Assembly (NCBI GenBank): GCA_021904315.1 | Contig: CM038920.1 | Coordinates: 12,462,001 to 12,526,000, forward strand | Length of the DNA: 64,000 bases | Direction of reading: 5' to 3' | Origin: Sphagnum magellanicum | Taxonomy: Eukaryota > Streptophyta > Sphagnopsida > Sphagnales > Sphagnaceae | Shown: positions 25,086-35,910 of the stretch, in pieces | Numbering within the stretch: the first letter of the stretch is position 1 | Layout of the letters: each line of letters opens with the position of its first letter | Notes under the pieces: generated by a model | Database searches by the model: none | The model's input: only the letters and a program-made list of their open reading frames with translations | Told to the model about the DNA's origin: nothing | Made by a program: the position numbers and the translations under genes

Positions 25086-25694
25086 AAACAATAATAATCA
25101 ATGTTTATTGTTTTTTTATAATTTTATTTCATCCAAGGTGTGTTAAGGTTTAATTTGGTGGTTTTTAGGTGTTTATAAGATTAAGGACAAAACAAAACAA
25201 AAGTTTGTTGTAAATGTAGTTTAGGTTGAGATATAATGTTACCATTTATACATTTCTCATTTGTAGCAGTTGCTTACCGAACTGAACATGGGATTTTAGA
25301 TAATGATCTGGTTTAAAGTTTCCACTTAATATAATTAGTTAGGTTTTTTCAACCCTTTCATTTTTTGGATTACCCAATTTTAGACTTTGGTCCTTTAATA
25401 TATAACTTTTTTTTTCATTGGGCTCTTTAGCATTTTTTGATCCAACCATATTTGTGCATCTTTTATCAATATAATATTTTCTTCTAGTCACACTTGTTTG
25501 ATGGGTATATGGTTAATTATGTCTTCTTTTTATTAATCTTCTTAGTACTTTAGATGTAAAAATCAAAACTTAAATAGGCCCATATGAATAGGTAACATTA
25601 ATTTGTCTAAGGTTTACAAAGATCAAAATGAACATTGTGTAATTAATACCTACATCCTTTCTATTATAATTTCCATAAGGCCATTTCAAATATG

Positions 25695-25880
25695 CAATAC
25701 TTACATATAGGTTTCATAATAGTTATTGGTTTTTTTACATCCATTGCAATACTCACATATAGGTCTCATAATAGTTGTTAGTTTTTTACATTTATTGTAA
25801 TACTCACATATATGTTTTGTAATAGTTGTCAATTTTTAACATTTTTTGCAATACTTACATATAGGTTTCCATTTTAATAT
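25695..25880 (+). repeat. 51-bp tandem repeat, about 3.6 units
   Basis: Units start CAATACTYACATATAGG at 25695 and 25747, then near 25798 and 25849 (spacing 52, 51, 51), and contain CATAATAGTTGTTRGTTTTT. Confidence 0.85.
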
Positions 25881-26475
25881 TTATGGGATTCATATGACAT
25901 AATAATATGGTCTAAGTATTAACAAATAATGTCATAATTAAAGAATTACTATAAAATTATTTCAAATAATGTAAATGATGGATTATCATATTTACACAAT
26001 CACTTATTTTTCATATTAATTAAGTGATTATTTGGTTGAACCTTAATTATTCAAATAATTAAAATTTAGATCTAAAACTCAAATATTTAATTTGATATTT
26101 AATTTATTATCTTAATTAGATTTTTAAAAATATAGAATGAAATTATATTACTTCACATATGTTTAAACCTTAAAATTTCCCCCCCCAAATTTAGCCTAAT
26201 TTAGGTTAATTATTATAGATTTGTGAAAAAATTACTAACTAATTTATGTGTCACAACCTTAAACCTAAACCAGAATCCAATAGTACATACTTATAATAAT
26301 TACATGAAATGTTCATTCCATAAATAAATTAGGTAAACAAAAATTAGGAAAATATGCATTAACTAAACCAAAATGGTTACAATTAGATCATTGTTTCCAC
26401 AAAATTGTTTGTAATAACTACATATGGGGACTTATGTTCATCATCCATGAACTAGGGTGAACCTTAATAAATTGA
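25881..26475. other. AT-rich stretch, no supported feature
   Basis: Very AT-rich. A short C run lies near 26178-26185. No gene seen. Confidence 0.35.
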
Positions 26476-26499
26476 TAGGTATAATTGGGGGGCTAAGGG

Positions 26500-27115
26500 G
26501 GGCGGGAAAAGTGAGTAGGTAATTAATTAGATATTTGGCTATGTAAAAAGCATAGGTCGGTAGATGAACATAGTGGTAGGTAGGAAGGTGGCTGCATAGG
26601 TGGGTAAGTAAGTATATAGGTAGGTGGTTGGGTTAGTAGGCAAGTTAGTAAGTAGAAAGGAAATTTAAGGAACAAGGTAGATAGGTTACTAGAGTAGGTA
26701 GGCATGTAGGTAAGCAAGTTAGTAGGTAGGAAGAAAGTTACATCAGCAAGGTAGTTAAGTAGATAGGCAAGTTAGTAGTTAGGAAGTTACATTAGCGAGG
26801 TAGTTAAGTAGATAGGCAAGTTAATACGTAAGAAACAAGTTACCTTATCAAGGTGACTAAATTTGTAAAGTATTTATGTCAATAGGGTGGTTGTGTATAT
26901 ATGATTGGTAAATAGTAATATAACTAAGTGAGTAAGGTAGGTAGGTAGTACAATGGTTAGGTTAGTAGGGAAGTTAAGTTAGTAAGGTATGTAGTTAACA
27001 GGGTAGTTAGGTTAGTAGGGTAGGTAGTTAGTATAATAGTTAGGTCAATAGGATAACTAGTTATTAAGGTAGCTAAGGGATAATTAGTAAGGTACCAAGG
27101 TTGGTACAATACTTA
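26500..27115. repeat. Degenerate GTAG-rich satellite
   Basis: About 600 bp of GTAGGTAGG, GTTAGTAGG, AAGTTAGTAAG and GGTAGTTAAG words. Locally higher-order copies occur: AGGTAGTTAAGTAGATAGGC appears at about 26740 and again at about 26800. It is the complement sense of the tract at 7.86-8.17 kb. Confidence 0.75.
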
Positions 27116-27454
27116 TGAGGGTTGGAAGGTGAACGAGGTAGTTATGTGTGAGGTCAGATTTAGGGATAAAACAACCAAGAACAAACCCAAAAAATAAAAT
27201 ACAATGGTCAACATCGACAAGAAATGGACTATGATGACCCCCATTTGACGTCGAATGAAAAAACACAACCCATCAAGTGGACAAAACAACCAACTGATGC
27301 ATTGGTGGTTATTGGTTCACTCTGGCTTGATTGCCCCAAATACGTAATGAGTTTTAATTGGTCTTTTATTTTATGTAAAATTAATTAATTTGTATAGCAT
27401 GGTGCACCTCAATGGCTTTTTATAAAGTGGTTTTTTATCGGGTAATGTCAAGTG

Positions 27455-27595
27455 ATGAACCAAGAAAAAGTTGAAGAAATCAAGCTATCAAAAGTTTTCA
27501 ATGTTCTTAGGAATAGCCCATGTGTTGTTGAGGAATATAAAACAAGTTATAAGCAAGTGCTTGCGAAGGAGATTCTACTACGTTGCTTTAAGTGA
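27455..27595 (+). other. Possible relict exon, 46 codons, unrecognised
   Basis: The open frame starts MNQEKVEEIKLSKVF and contains SPCVVEEYKTSYKQVLAKEI, with good charged/hydrophobic patterning and a donor-like AAGTGAGG at its end. It lies 280 bp upstream of the B3 pseudogene on the same strand, so it may be flanking sequence copied with it. I could not find its counterpart upstream of the intact B3 gene. Confidence 0.3.
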
Positions 27596-27869
27596 GGATA
27601 TATTGTTTTATTGAATTTGGTTTTAAACTCTTTTCTAAAACTCAGATGATGAATAATCTAGTTTGTTTTACTAGTTGATAATTGTCAAAAAAAATTAATA
27701 GTATGTTGGATCATCTGATAGATGGGAAATGAAGGATTGTGAGTTGGATTTTGTTTTGTAGCTAAGTGGTGAATGTGTTGATAAAAAAGCTGAAATAGTT
27801 ATATCATGTGTATTGTTTACTCATAAGCATGATGGTGTTGGTCACATGCATGTAGATGTTTTGACAGGA

Positions 27870-28690
27870 GGTTGAATGTGGTTTAGAAGGACAAAAATTC
27901 CACAAGATCATTTTCATATATAACATCATGCCTATAGTATCACATACACCTATATTGGCAATAGGAGTTTAATGTAGTTCGGAAGCACCAATATTCCACA
28001 AGATTTTCACACACAAGAACATGTCTAAAGATCATTTGGTAATTGTATAAAACTTCTTACAAGTCCTATAATTTGAAAAAGCTAGTTTTTGGACTTAAAA
28101 ACCAGAATCAATTGGTTGATTTTATAATATAAAACTATCTTTTTTAATACTTGTTTAAAAATTGAATGGGTGTATTATTTCCTATCATTTTGTGTGTAGG
28201 TTTGTTCATTGTACAAGTTGATCTTCCCACATTGATAGTTTGCCAATGCCATGATCTACCTTAAACCATTTCTAATTTCTTGCAAGAGTTGCCTCAATAG
28301 GCATTGGGAATGGATGGAAAGATTTCAAAACAACCAATGAGTTGAAAGTAGGGGACCATGTTGTGTTCACTGTGATTGCTACTTCTTCATTCGTAATAGA
28401 AGTAGTTGAAAATGTCAAAAACTGCAAAATATGTCGGAAGCAAGCTTTGAAGGATAATGTTGATCATTTTTTTCCTTCAACAATTCCAAGCCTTGGAACT
28501 ATCCACACATCAAAAAGGAAAAAAAAATGAATCACAAATGAAACTAAAATTGTTGCCATGATTGATGATGTCTTTGAAAAATTAGATTTATTTTTAATTC
28601 GACAAGTTTCACCACCACTACTACCAAGCCCCATGAGTCCTACAATGGTGTTGTTCCCACAAAATACTTTTCATGGAGGTCCCAATTAAC
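27870..28690 (+). pseudogene. Decayed copy of the B3-domain gene, with intron and UTRs
   Basis: It aligns with the intact gene at 4500-3584. The 5' UTR reads TGTGGTTTAGAAGG against TGTGGTTTGGAAGT. The start region is at 27928 and exon 1 ends before GTAATTG at 28039. The intron (28039-28285) is recognisable in AATGGTTTAAGG-like words on the complement, so this is a DNA-level duplicate, not a processed copy. Exon 2 begins GAGTTGCCTC at 28286, but the acceptor AG has become AA. A deletion of about 121 bp removes 40 codons of the B3 core, from after ELP to ISIGSGWR. Similarity then continues (WKDFKTTNELKVGDHVVF) with frame changes to about 28690, and in 3' flank to about 28840. It cannot encode a working B3 domain. 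Confidence 0.85.
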
Positions 28691-28840
28691 AACAACTTCA
28701 ATGAGTTCATTTCCAAGTACTTTAAGCCACAATTAATCATTGCATTTTTGTGGAATTCAAGGATTTTCTAACCCACCTAATTTCATAAACTAGTTTTGTG
28801 TACATTTTCAATGTAAATTGTAAGTGTAATTTAATAATAG

Positions 28841-29488
28841 CCAAAATTTGTGGTGGATTTTTTCATTTTGTTCAAAGGATAACTTTTTATAATTTTGAAT
28901 TAAAGACCACGTGCATGAGAATGGCTAAACAAAAGTCAATGCCTTTTGAAACTTAGTTGCAAATCAAAAGTGTTTTTGACCAACATTTGTGAATTAAGGG
29001 GGACCCACCAAAATAGTGGGCATTCACACTACAATAATGACCTTACACATCAAAATATTTAGTCAAAAAATTAAATAACCATGCATGTTAAACTCCATTA
29101 TATTTTTAAAAACATTGTAAGAAAGACATTGTTAGTGGGGATAAAGAAGGTTGATTGCCATCTTGTGTTAAATTTGGAATGTTGATCCTCTACTTGATTA
29201 ACTTTAAAAATAGTTCAAAACTTAACATGAGAAGACAAAAGCAAGCCCAAAAACAAGTTGACTTTAAAAAATATTTAATTTATTATGTAACTAATGTCAA
29301 ATCTCATGGATTTGTAAATAGTTAGCACTATAACAAATTTGAACTATGCTATTAGGGTTTCATAGAATTGGTGCATGGACCTAGCTGCACAAAATGGTAG
29401 GCATGCCCATTGCCATGTGCATGATGTGCTTTCATAGTAAACACATATGATCCCATCATGCACATGTTAATTGTCATTTCATTGTTAT
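28841..29488. other. No supported feature
   Basis: AT-rich, diverged, noncoding as far as I can see. Confidence 0.35.
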
Positions 29489-29493
29489 GTAAT

Positions 29494-30384
29494 TGACGCA
29501 CCCCTAAGCTCATTAATGGACTCAAATGTGGGTCCAAATTGAAAACAACAGAAAAGCAAGGGATCAGGGCACGCTCCCTTGCTCACAACACTTTGAAGGG
29601 TAGAAGGGTGTGCTGGAGTTCTGGGATGGGACTAGGAAGAGTGATAAGCATCAACTACTCACACAGGCCTGCACAAAATTAACACAAGGTGATTAATGCA
29701 TAATTGGAGCACTTTTGGTGCTAGGATGAGCCATGGGCAAACTCGGACTCACAAGACTCACCATGGCTTGGATTTGGGGGAAGCCACCACCTTCCCCCTT
29801 ATAGTCTACTTTGTGCTTCTCCATGAGGCCCACATCCAAATGGCTTTTTGTCCCAGGACTCCCAAGTGGGAGTCCCAAAATTGCCAAAGTTGGGACTCCC
29901 GCAACTTTGGGGCCCCATAAATTTATGTGCAAACCTCCGATTGATATGAGGTTTGAAACAAAGTTGTAGCCCTCGTTGAAAGCTTTCCAACAATATGTTA
30001 CACGCCACCTGCATGCAAGGAAATCGGGGTGATTCCCGACTTTTAGTGGTCAAGAGTCAAACTGCCAATTTGATTCTCAACCCTTCTTTTGGCCATAATT
30101 TGTGTTTCAGATGTCCAAATGCTTCATGCGAGCCCATTTTGGACATCTATGTTTCAATATATTTCCAATGGTATGAATAACTTCTCGAGCTATTGGGTTT
30201 TGGCCCTTGCAATCACTCTCTGAACATTCAAGAGTCCATTGGGACTCCAACTTCTAAAGTGGAAGCTCCTTTAGAAGTGTGAAGGTTCATTCCCTCACAC
30301 TTTTTTTCACTCCCAGCTTCCCTTTTGGCTCGTAACCTTACAAGCCCTTGCTTTGGTTGTGAGCCCAAGACTAGGGTTGTGATA
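29494..30384. mobile_element. Solo LTR of an LTR retrotransposon, copy 2
   Basis: The 891-bp unit starts TGACGCACCC and ends GGTTGTGATA. It is flanked by a perfect 5-bp direct repeat, GTAAT (29489-29493 and 30385-30389), the size typical of LTR-element target duplications. It aligns throughout with copy 1 at 23968-24884. A TATA-like CCCCCTTATAG lies near 29795. No internal region adjoins it, so it is a recombined remnant. Family (Gypsy or Copia) is not determinable. Confidence 0.85.
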
Positions 30385-30555
30385 GTAATGGTATCATAGT
30401 GGACATTTTTTGATGGTCGAATTTTTATTAACAAGTGATATACCACAAAATAAAATAAAATAATAAAATAACCATGGAGTGGAAAGACTAAGGTGCACAA
30501 ATCTTATTTTCACTAAATATAAGGTGAATGCACCTTAGACATTTAGAATGCATGC

Positions 30556-30918
30556 ATGGTAACATGGGGTGCCGTGACACAAACATGATGCCTAAATGAA
30601 ATAACAAAGAACTTGGTTGATTACACACTTGTAACAAACCCATTATGGACCATAATGAACCAATAACCACAAACACACCAATATGAGAGATGGATGGTGG
30701 GTAGATGGAAAATAACTATTTGTTGGATTGCATGCATGCATGCAATGGTAACATGGGGTGCCGTGACACAAACATGATGCCTAAATGAAATAACAAAGAA
30801 CTTGGTTGATTACACACTTGTAACAAACCCATTATGGACCATAATGAACCAATAACCACAAACACACCAATATGAGAGATGGATGGTGGGTAGATGGAAA
30901 ATAACTATTTGTTGGATT
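30556..30918 (+). repeat. Perfect tandem duplication, 174-bp copies with a 189-bp period
   Basis: 30556-30729 and 30745-30918 read identically base for base (both start ATGGTAACATGGGGTGCC and end ATTTGTTGGATT). The spacer 30730-30744 is GCATGCATGCATGCA, and GCATGC also precedes copy 1. There is no gene inside. Confidence 0.92.
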
Positions 30919-33320
30919 TTACCTCCATAGTTAACCACAATCATTAATTTAGTTGTTTTATTTTACTTAAACCAACTAAGCACCAACTTAGAGCCCTTAC
31001 CTAGAGACTAACCATTTAGATGTAAGGAGGCGCCTTGCAAATACAAAGAAAAAAAAAGGTTGTAGTGCTTTAAGTTTAAAGCTTTACATTTTGAATAAAT
31101 TTACTCTCGGAGACTTGGATTTAATTTTAAGGTGGGACATTCATAATGTTTAAGCAACAAAAAATGTGAGGGTTCTTTTACCATGGTTCAATTGAGGGTG
31201 TTGGTTTACTCACCACATCCATCCCCTACCTCGATAATGTAGCTATATTTCACGTGCTCAATATTGCCTTTGATGTCATTTCATGGAAGTGTTAGGTGGC
31301 TATTAGCACTAAATTAAAATATAGGATAACTTGTCCCAAGGTGCATTTCTCTTAATATAATTATATAGGCCATTTGGATATGCCAAAAATGGCTTTTCAT
31401 GATGGATGTTGGGCAATGTGTTTGGAATAACAAAAAGGCTATTTACCAAGCCATATAATGCATGGTATGGAATGTTGCCATAACCAAGGTCTCTTGACCC
31501 TTGTCCTACAAATATTTTTATGTCCAAGGATATTAAAAGAACCTAGGCATTTATCTTAACTAGGAACCCTAATTAGGAAGAATATTCACAAAAAGCTCAA
31601 TTTGGTCATTAAAATATTTATAAAAAAAACCTTTAGGCTCTTGATCCTTGCCATGAGAATAATCACATGGCCAAGAAGATAGCAAAAGTTTTGGAGAATT
31701 TCTCATAACTAGGACATGCCCAAGCTATTTGACCCTCCATAATGGAATATCTTTATATTACTAAGGTCTAAGGATTTATGAGAATATTTCATACCAAAGG
31801 TTAGGGCAAATGATAATAACCATTTTGCTAAATTCCATAAATTTATAGTTTTGAAATTGAAGGGATATGTGCACCAATTTTCAAGCCAATTTTCAATCTT
31901 TTTTCATTCAATTTGTTTTGGTTTCTTATCCAAGTGAAATGTAATTTTAAAATAAAAATTAAGAATATTATAACTCCAATTAATCACTTATGATTTGGAT
32001 AAGACTATTATTTTTGCAACATGTTATATGCATTTAACATATTCTTCAACTAAATAATTAAAAGATAATAAAACAAAATACCCATTTTATGTGTAAGTTT
32101 TTTTTCAAAATGATTCAATTATTTTTCAATGTTGAGGATACTTCACATTCCTCCACATTCATTTCATGTTTTTTCATGTTTCACTTCAGTAATTATTTTT
32201 TAAAAATACATTAAAAAAATTCAAACAATATTTTTTGAAAAAAAATTGTGAATTGTTTTTAGAATATTTAAAAATATTTTATTTGTCAAAGTTGCCAAGG
32301 TACTATGCAATCCCTTCTGATTTTTCTGCATTAATATAAGTGAACTCTCACTTCCTTACCCTTTTCCTATTTTACAAATGACTACATAACAACATTAAAT
32401 CAGCCTCACATTGACTCCACAATGTATTAATCCAACCCTTTTCTTTGTCCTTTGTCATCATTCCAATTGAACAAGTAAATGTTGCTTTTCTTGAATTGAA
32501 ATTGAACATAAGAAGGTTGTTATCTTTTGAATGGCTTCTTGATTTCCTTGCCATTTTTTTCCTTGTGGATTTGTATGTGTAGAATCAAAGTTTAATTCGT
32601 AATGATTCTATACATCAAATATTATTATTATTATTTGTAAGGTAAAAATATAATATTAATGTAAATGTAAAACATATTCGATAACTTAAACAAGATTCAA
32701 GATCGTATTTAAAATATTGTTTTCATTTTTCAGTTTATGTCATTCACGTCACACACATGATGTTGTAAACATGCTTAGTTTAAAATCCTTTGATAAAATT
32801 TTAAGTGGTATCTAGAACAATCCATGGTTTCAAAATTGATGTGGCATTGGAATAAACCTAGATTAAAATTCCACCAATGATTTTCCTAAATTCAATTTTA
32901 TAAAAAATTGAAATCTTGTAAAAAAAAAAACTTAATAAACAAACATTGAAAAAAGCATATTTGGTTTTTAAAAGTATCATTTTGGAGTGTCACCACATTT
33001 GTATTGGGATTTGTTATCTTCTCCAATATCTTACCCAACAATCCAAATTCCACCACACCAAGCCATAACATGGACAATTGTATTTGTAGTAAACATTTCT
33101 AAATTGATACTTTTCCTCTATGTTTTGTTTTGTCTTATGATATCATAAAGGAGGAAGATTGCAACCCTATGGTTTTGCAGTTGGGTTCTAAGGCTCCAAA
33201 AATATTTTGAGCTTGTTGCTTGATATTTAGTTCAAATATCTCAAATTTCAGTTAACTTTTCAAGTACATCTGGACATCAAGATCATAATATTTGATTAGA
33301 TTAATGGAAGATGATCAATG
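30919..33320. other. AT-rich stretch, no supported gene
   Basis: About 2.4 kb without a recognisable gene. It holds T/A runs near 32100-32280 and an ATT trinucleotide run near 32620-32635. Short minus-strand open frames (31309-31527, 32372-32554) are unrecognised. Confidence 0.35.
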
Positions 33321-33329
33321 AAATTACTT

Positions 33330-34120
33330 GTATTGCACTAAGTCTATTATGACTTAGTTGTGCATGACCCAAACTGAAGTGACATTGGGTTACCTATCCT
33401 TTAAAGAATAGGTCTTAAAGGATAAGTCTTATAAGTAAGTAAATAATTGGTTAAAAGACAGAAGCGTCTTCACTATGTGGTATTTTGGGATGAAGTTTAT
33501 AACCTTTACATATGGTGAAACTAAGTTTGGACCTTTAAATCTATGCACAATGCTCTCCACAAAGGGTCAAAAAATAAAATGGCCAGCAACAATGATTCAT
33601 CCATGTTTTGGCACTTAAATAGTCTATCACTTTGTAGTGTCAAATTTTCTTCAATTTTTTTTTATGTTCATGAAGAATGGGGAAATAATTAGCACTCTTT
33701 GTAAATATAAGTAGAGGACCGACTAGAGGGAATGGGGTGTATGGCTTGTACATGGCTTGTACACAATACTTTGGATGAAGTAGATAACCTTTACATATGG
33801 TGAACCTAAGTTTGCACATGACACGATGAACTCCAGAAGGGTGAGATAAAAGAAAATGATTGCATTTGATTGGTCAATCATAATGATTCGTCCAGGTGGT
33901 GTCATTTAAATGTTCTCTCATTTTATATTGTCCATCTTTCTTCAATTTTCTATGTTCATGAGTGAGAATGGAGAAACACTTCACACTTTCCATAGTAAAC
34001 ACATGTAGAGGCCCAACTAGGGGGTGTGGGTGGACACCGGAGATGCTCTAAGTAGATACATGTATATTGTAGATGGTCAATAAGTGGGTAAGGGGCTAGT
34101 GGGTAGTTAGGGGGTAGGTA
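33330..34120 (+). repeat. Dispersed repeat family D with internal two-copy duplication
   Basis: 33479-33740 and 33766-34030 are diverged copies of one about 260-bp unit (ATAACCTTTACATATGGTGA; TCTTCAATTTTYTATGTTCAT; GTAGAGG(A/C)C). Part of the unit recurs at 48771-48895. The ends (33330-33420 and 34048-34120) recur in the same order at 61926-62102. Confidence 0.65.
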
Positions 34121-34422
34121 TTAAACACAACAACTAAGCTAACCACAATGGTTAGCTAGGGAACTAGAACTCAATGGAAAAGTGTTTCTTATTCACCACC
34201 ATCCATCCCTCATGGTGCCTCACTTTGTCTCATAGGCCTTGAATTTGAAGCCTTGAATGCCCTTCAATGGCATTTAGCCCTTTAGTGAAGGGCAAATAAT
34301 CATGGGACCTTCCACATGTGAAAGGTAACATTTTGTCAAATCCTTCAATGTGAAGCAACTTGTTGAAGAAAAATTCACATAATTCAGTAATAATAGTAAG
34401 AGTCTAGAGATATGATTGCACT

Positions 34423-34725
34423 TTGATGCTTTACCATGCTAGATTGGGAGCAAGTATGCTTCCCAAGTTCTATTTTTCTTTTTTGCAATCAGCCAATTTG
34501 ATTAGCCTATCACTCAAAAAAAACATGAAACTATTGTGGCCCCTAAAGACAGAAGATTTTATTTTGAAGTATAGAGTTCCTTCACTTTGGCCCGGCTATA
34601 TAGGTGAAAGGAGGACAACATTTGCCAAAGCATATGGGATAAAAGTGAGGTGCTATTGGGAACTCTTGGGGAACATGTCAGAAACATGGGAACTCTTTGC
34701 TTTGACAATATCAAATAAGGGGTGA
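34423..34725 (+). other. Unrecognised 100-codon open frame
   Basis: It contains PSLWPGYIGERRTTFAKAY, then GIKVRCYWELLGN. The amino-acid pattern looks like former coding sequence, possibly of a repeat element, but I cannot assign a family. No exon partners were found. Confidence 0.25.
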
Positions 34726-35185
34726 TAATATAGCAAAGTTAGATTGAGCTCCAAAGCAAGTGCTACCCAAGCTTGTATTGGATCTAAAGTTTTTGCTAAC
34801 CAAGCAAAGACTAAGCTTTGTTTGGGCATTCACAAAGATCAACTAAGGTATTAACTTGGGCTCTATGTTGCTATGAACTACTAATGACAATGAAGTGATG
34901 AAAAAAAAATTTGGAAATTAATTTTCATTCAAATGAAAACGTCAGATGGACGACATTGCATGCAATCTAGACTAATGTCAATCCAAATTCAATTGAGTTC
35001 AGATTCAAGTGCATTGCATTCAAATCCATTGTGAGGTTTGATTCCCAATTACAATTCGACAAAGTTCAATTCAAATGTAATTAAATTCTTCAATTGAAAA
35101 GAAATGGGATGTAAATTGATACAAAAACTATTGAGAATTTTAATCATCTTTTTCATCCTTCTATTGAGAACTCAAGGGTTGTTGA

Positions 35186-35253
35186 ATTTTGGGAGGAGGA
35201 TTGTAACTCACGGTGAGTTCCCACTACCGTGAGTTGAATCCTCCTCCCAAAAT
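35186..35253. repeat. Near-perfect 68-bp hairpin
   Basis: The left arm 35186-35214 (ATTTTGGGAGGAGGATT, then GTAACTCACGGT) pairs with the right arm 35226-35253, broken only by one extra base and one mismatch-level change. The loop is 11 bases. The left arm plus loop also contains its own perfect palindrome AACTCACGGTGAGTT. It lies about 660 bp past the permease stop codon. Confidence 0.9.
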
Positions 35254-35910
35254 CGTTCTTTCTAAATTGAAATTGAACTCACAATACTTGGTATGCTTCT
35301 TGGATCCATTTGCCACCCCAAGTTTGTGAATCCAACAAGCAAGCAATGTGATAACTCCTCAACCCTCAACTTACCATCTTCAGACATCTAACAAGACAAC
35401 CTAGTAAGATTACGAGGGGACTAAAAAAAAGTTCAAGAAAAGTGGATAAATCTTTACAACATGGGAATAATGTTTTACAATAATCTTACATAGATCACAA
35501 ATCCTCGGTCCTGAAGTTGTTGCCTAAGGATGCTTTTTTTCTCCCAAGGAGGCCAAAAAACAATGGCGAGAATATACTGTAAGATGTTCAAATGTTCAAT
35601 CAATCTATAGTGGGTTACTTCACTGGAGGGACAGCATTTGATTACAGAACACATGCAACAATTTTGACTAGTCCTGTGGTGAGACTAGGGAATTGTGTTC
35701 TAGGATTCATCCCTTCAACAACTGGAAGCACCACAATATACAATGTGTCTGGCAAATGGAATGGATTAATCACTGCCTGAGTGCATGCACACAAAGAAAT
35801 GGTAACATTCAGCATAATCTTGGAATTAGTATTAGTGTAGAGGTGCCCACAGACTCCTTACCAGTTGGGGTTGTATAATCTTCGCAGCTCTACATAATGT
35901 GCTCATTTAA

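Noticed and set aside
35592-35878. Two plus-strand frames of about 60 codons after the permease gene
   Set aside because: No family match that I can name; the position suits the antisense of permease 3' flank.
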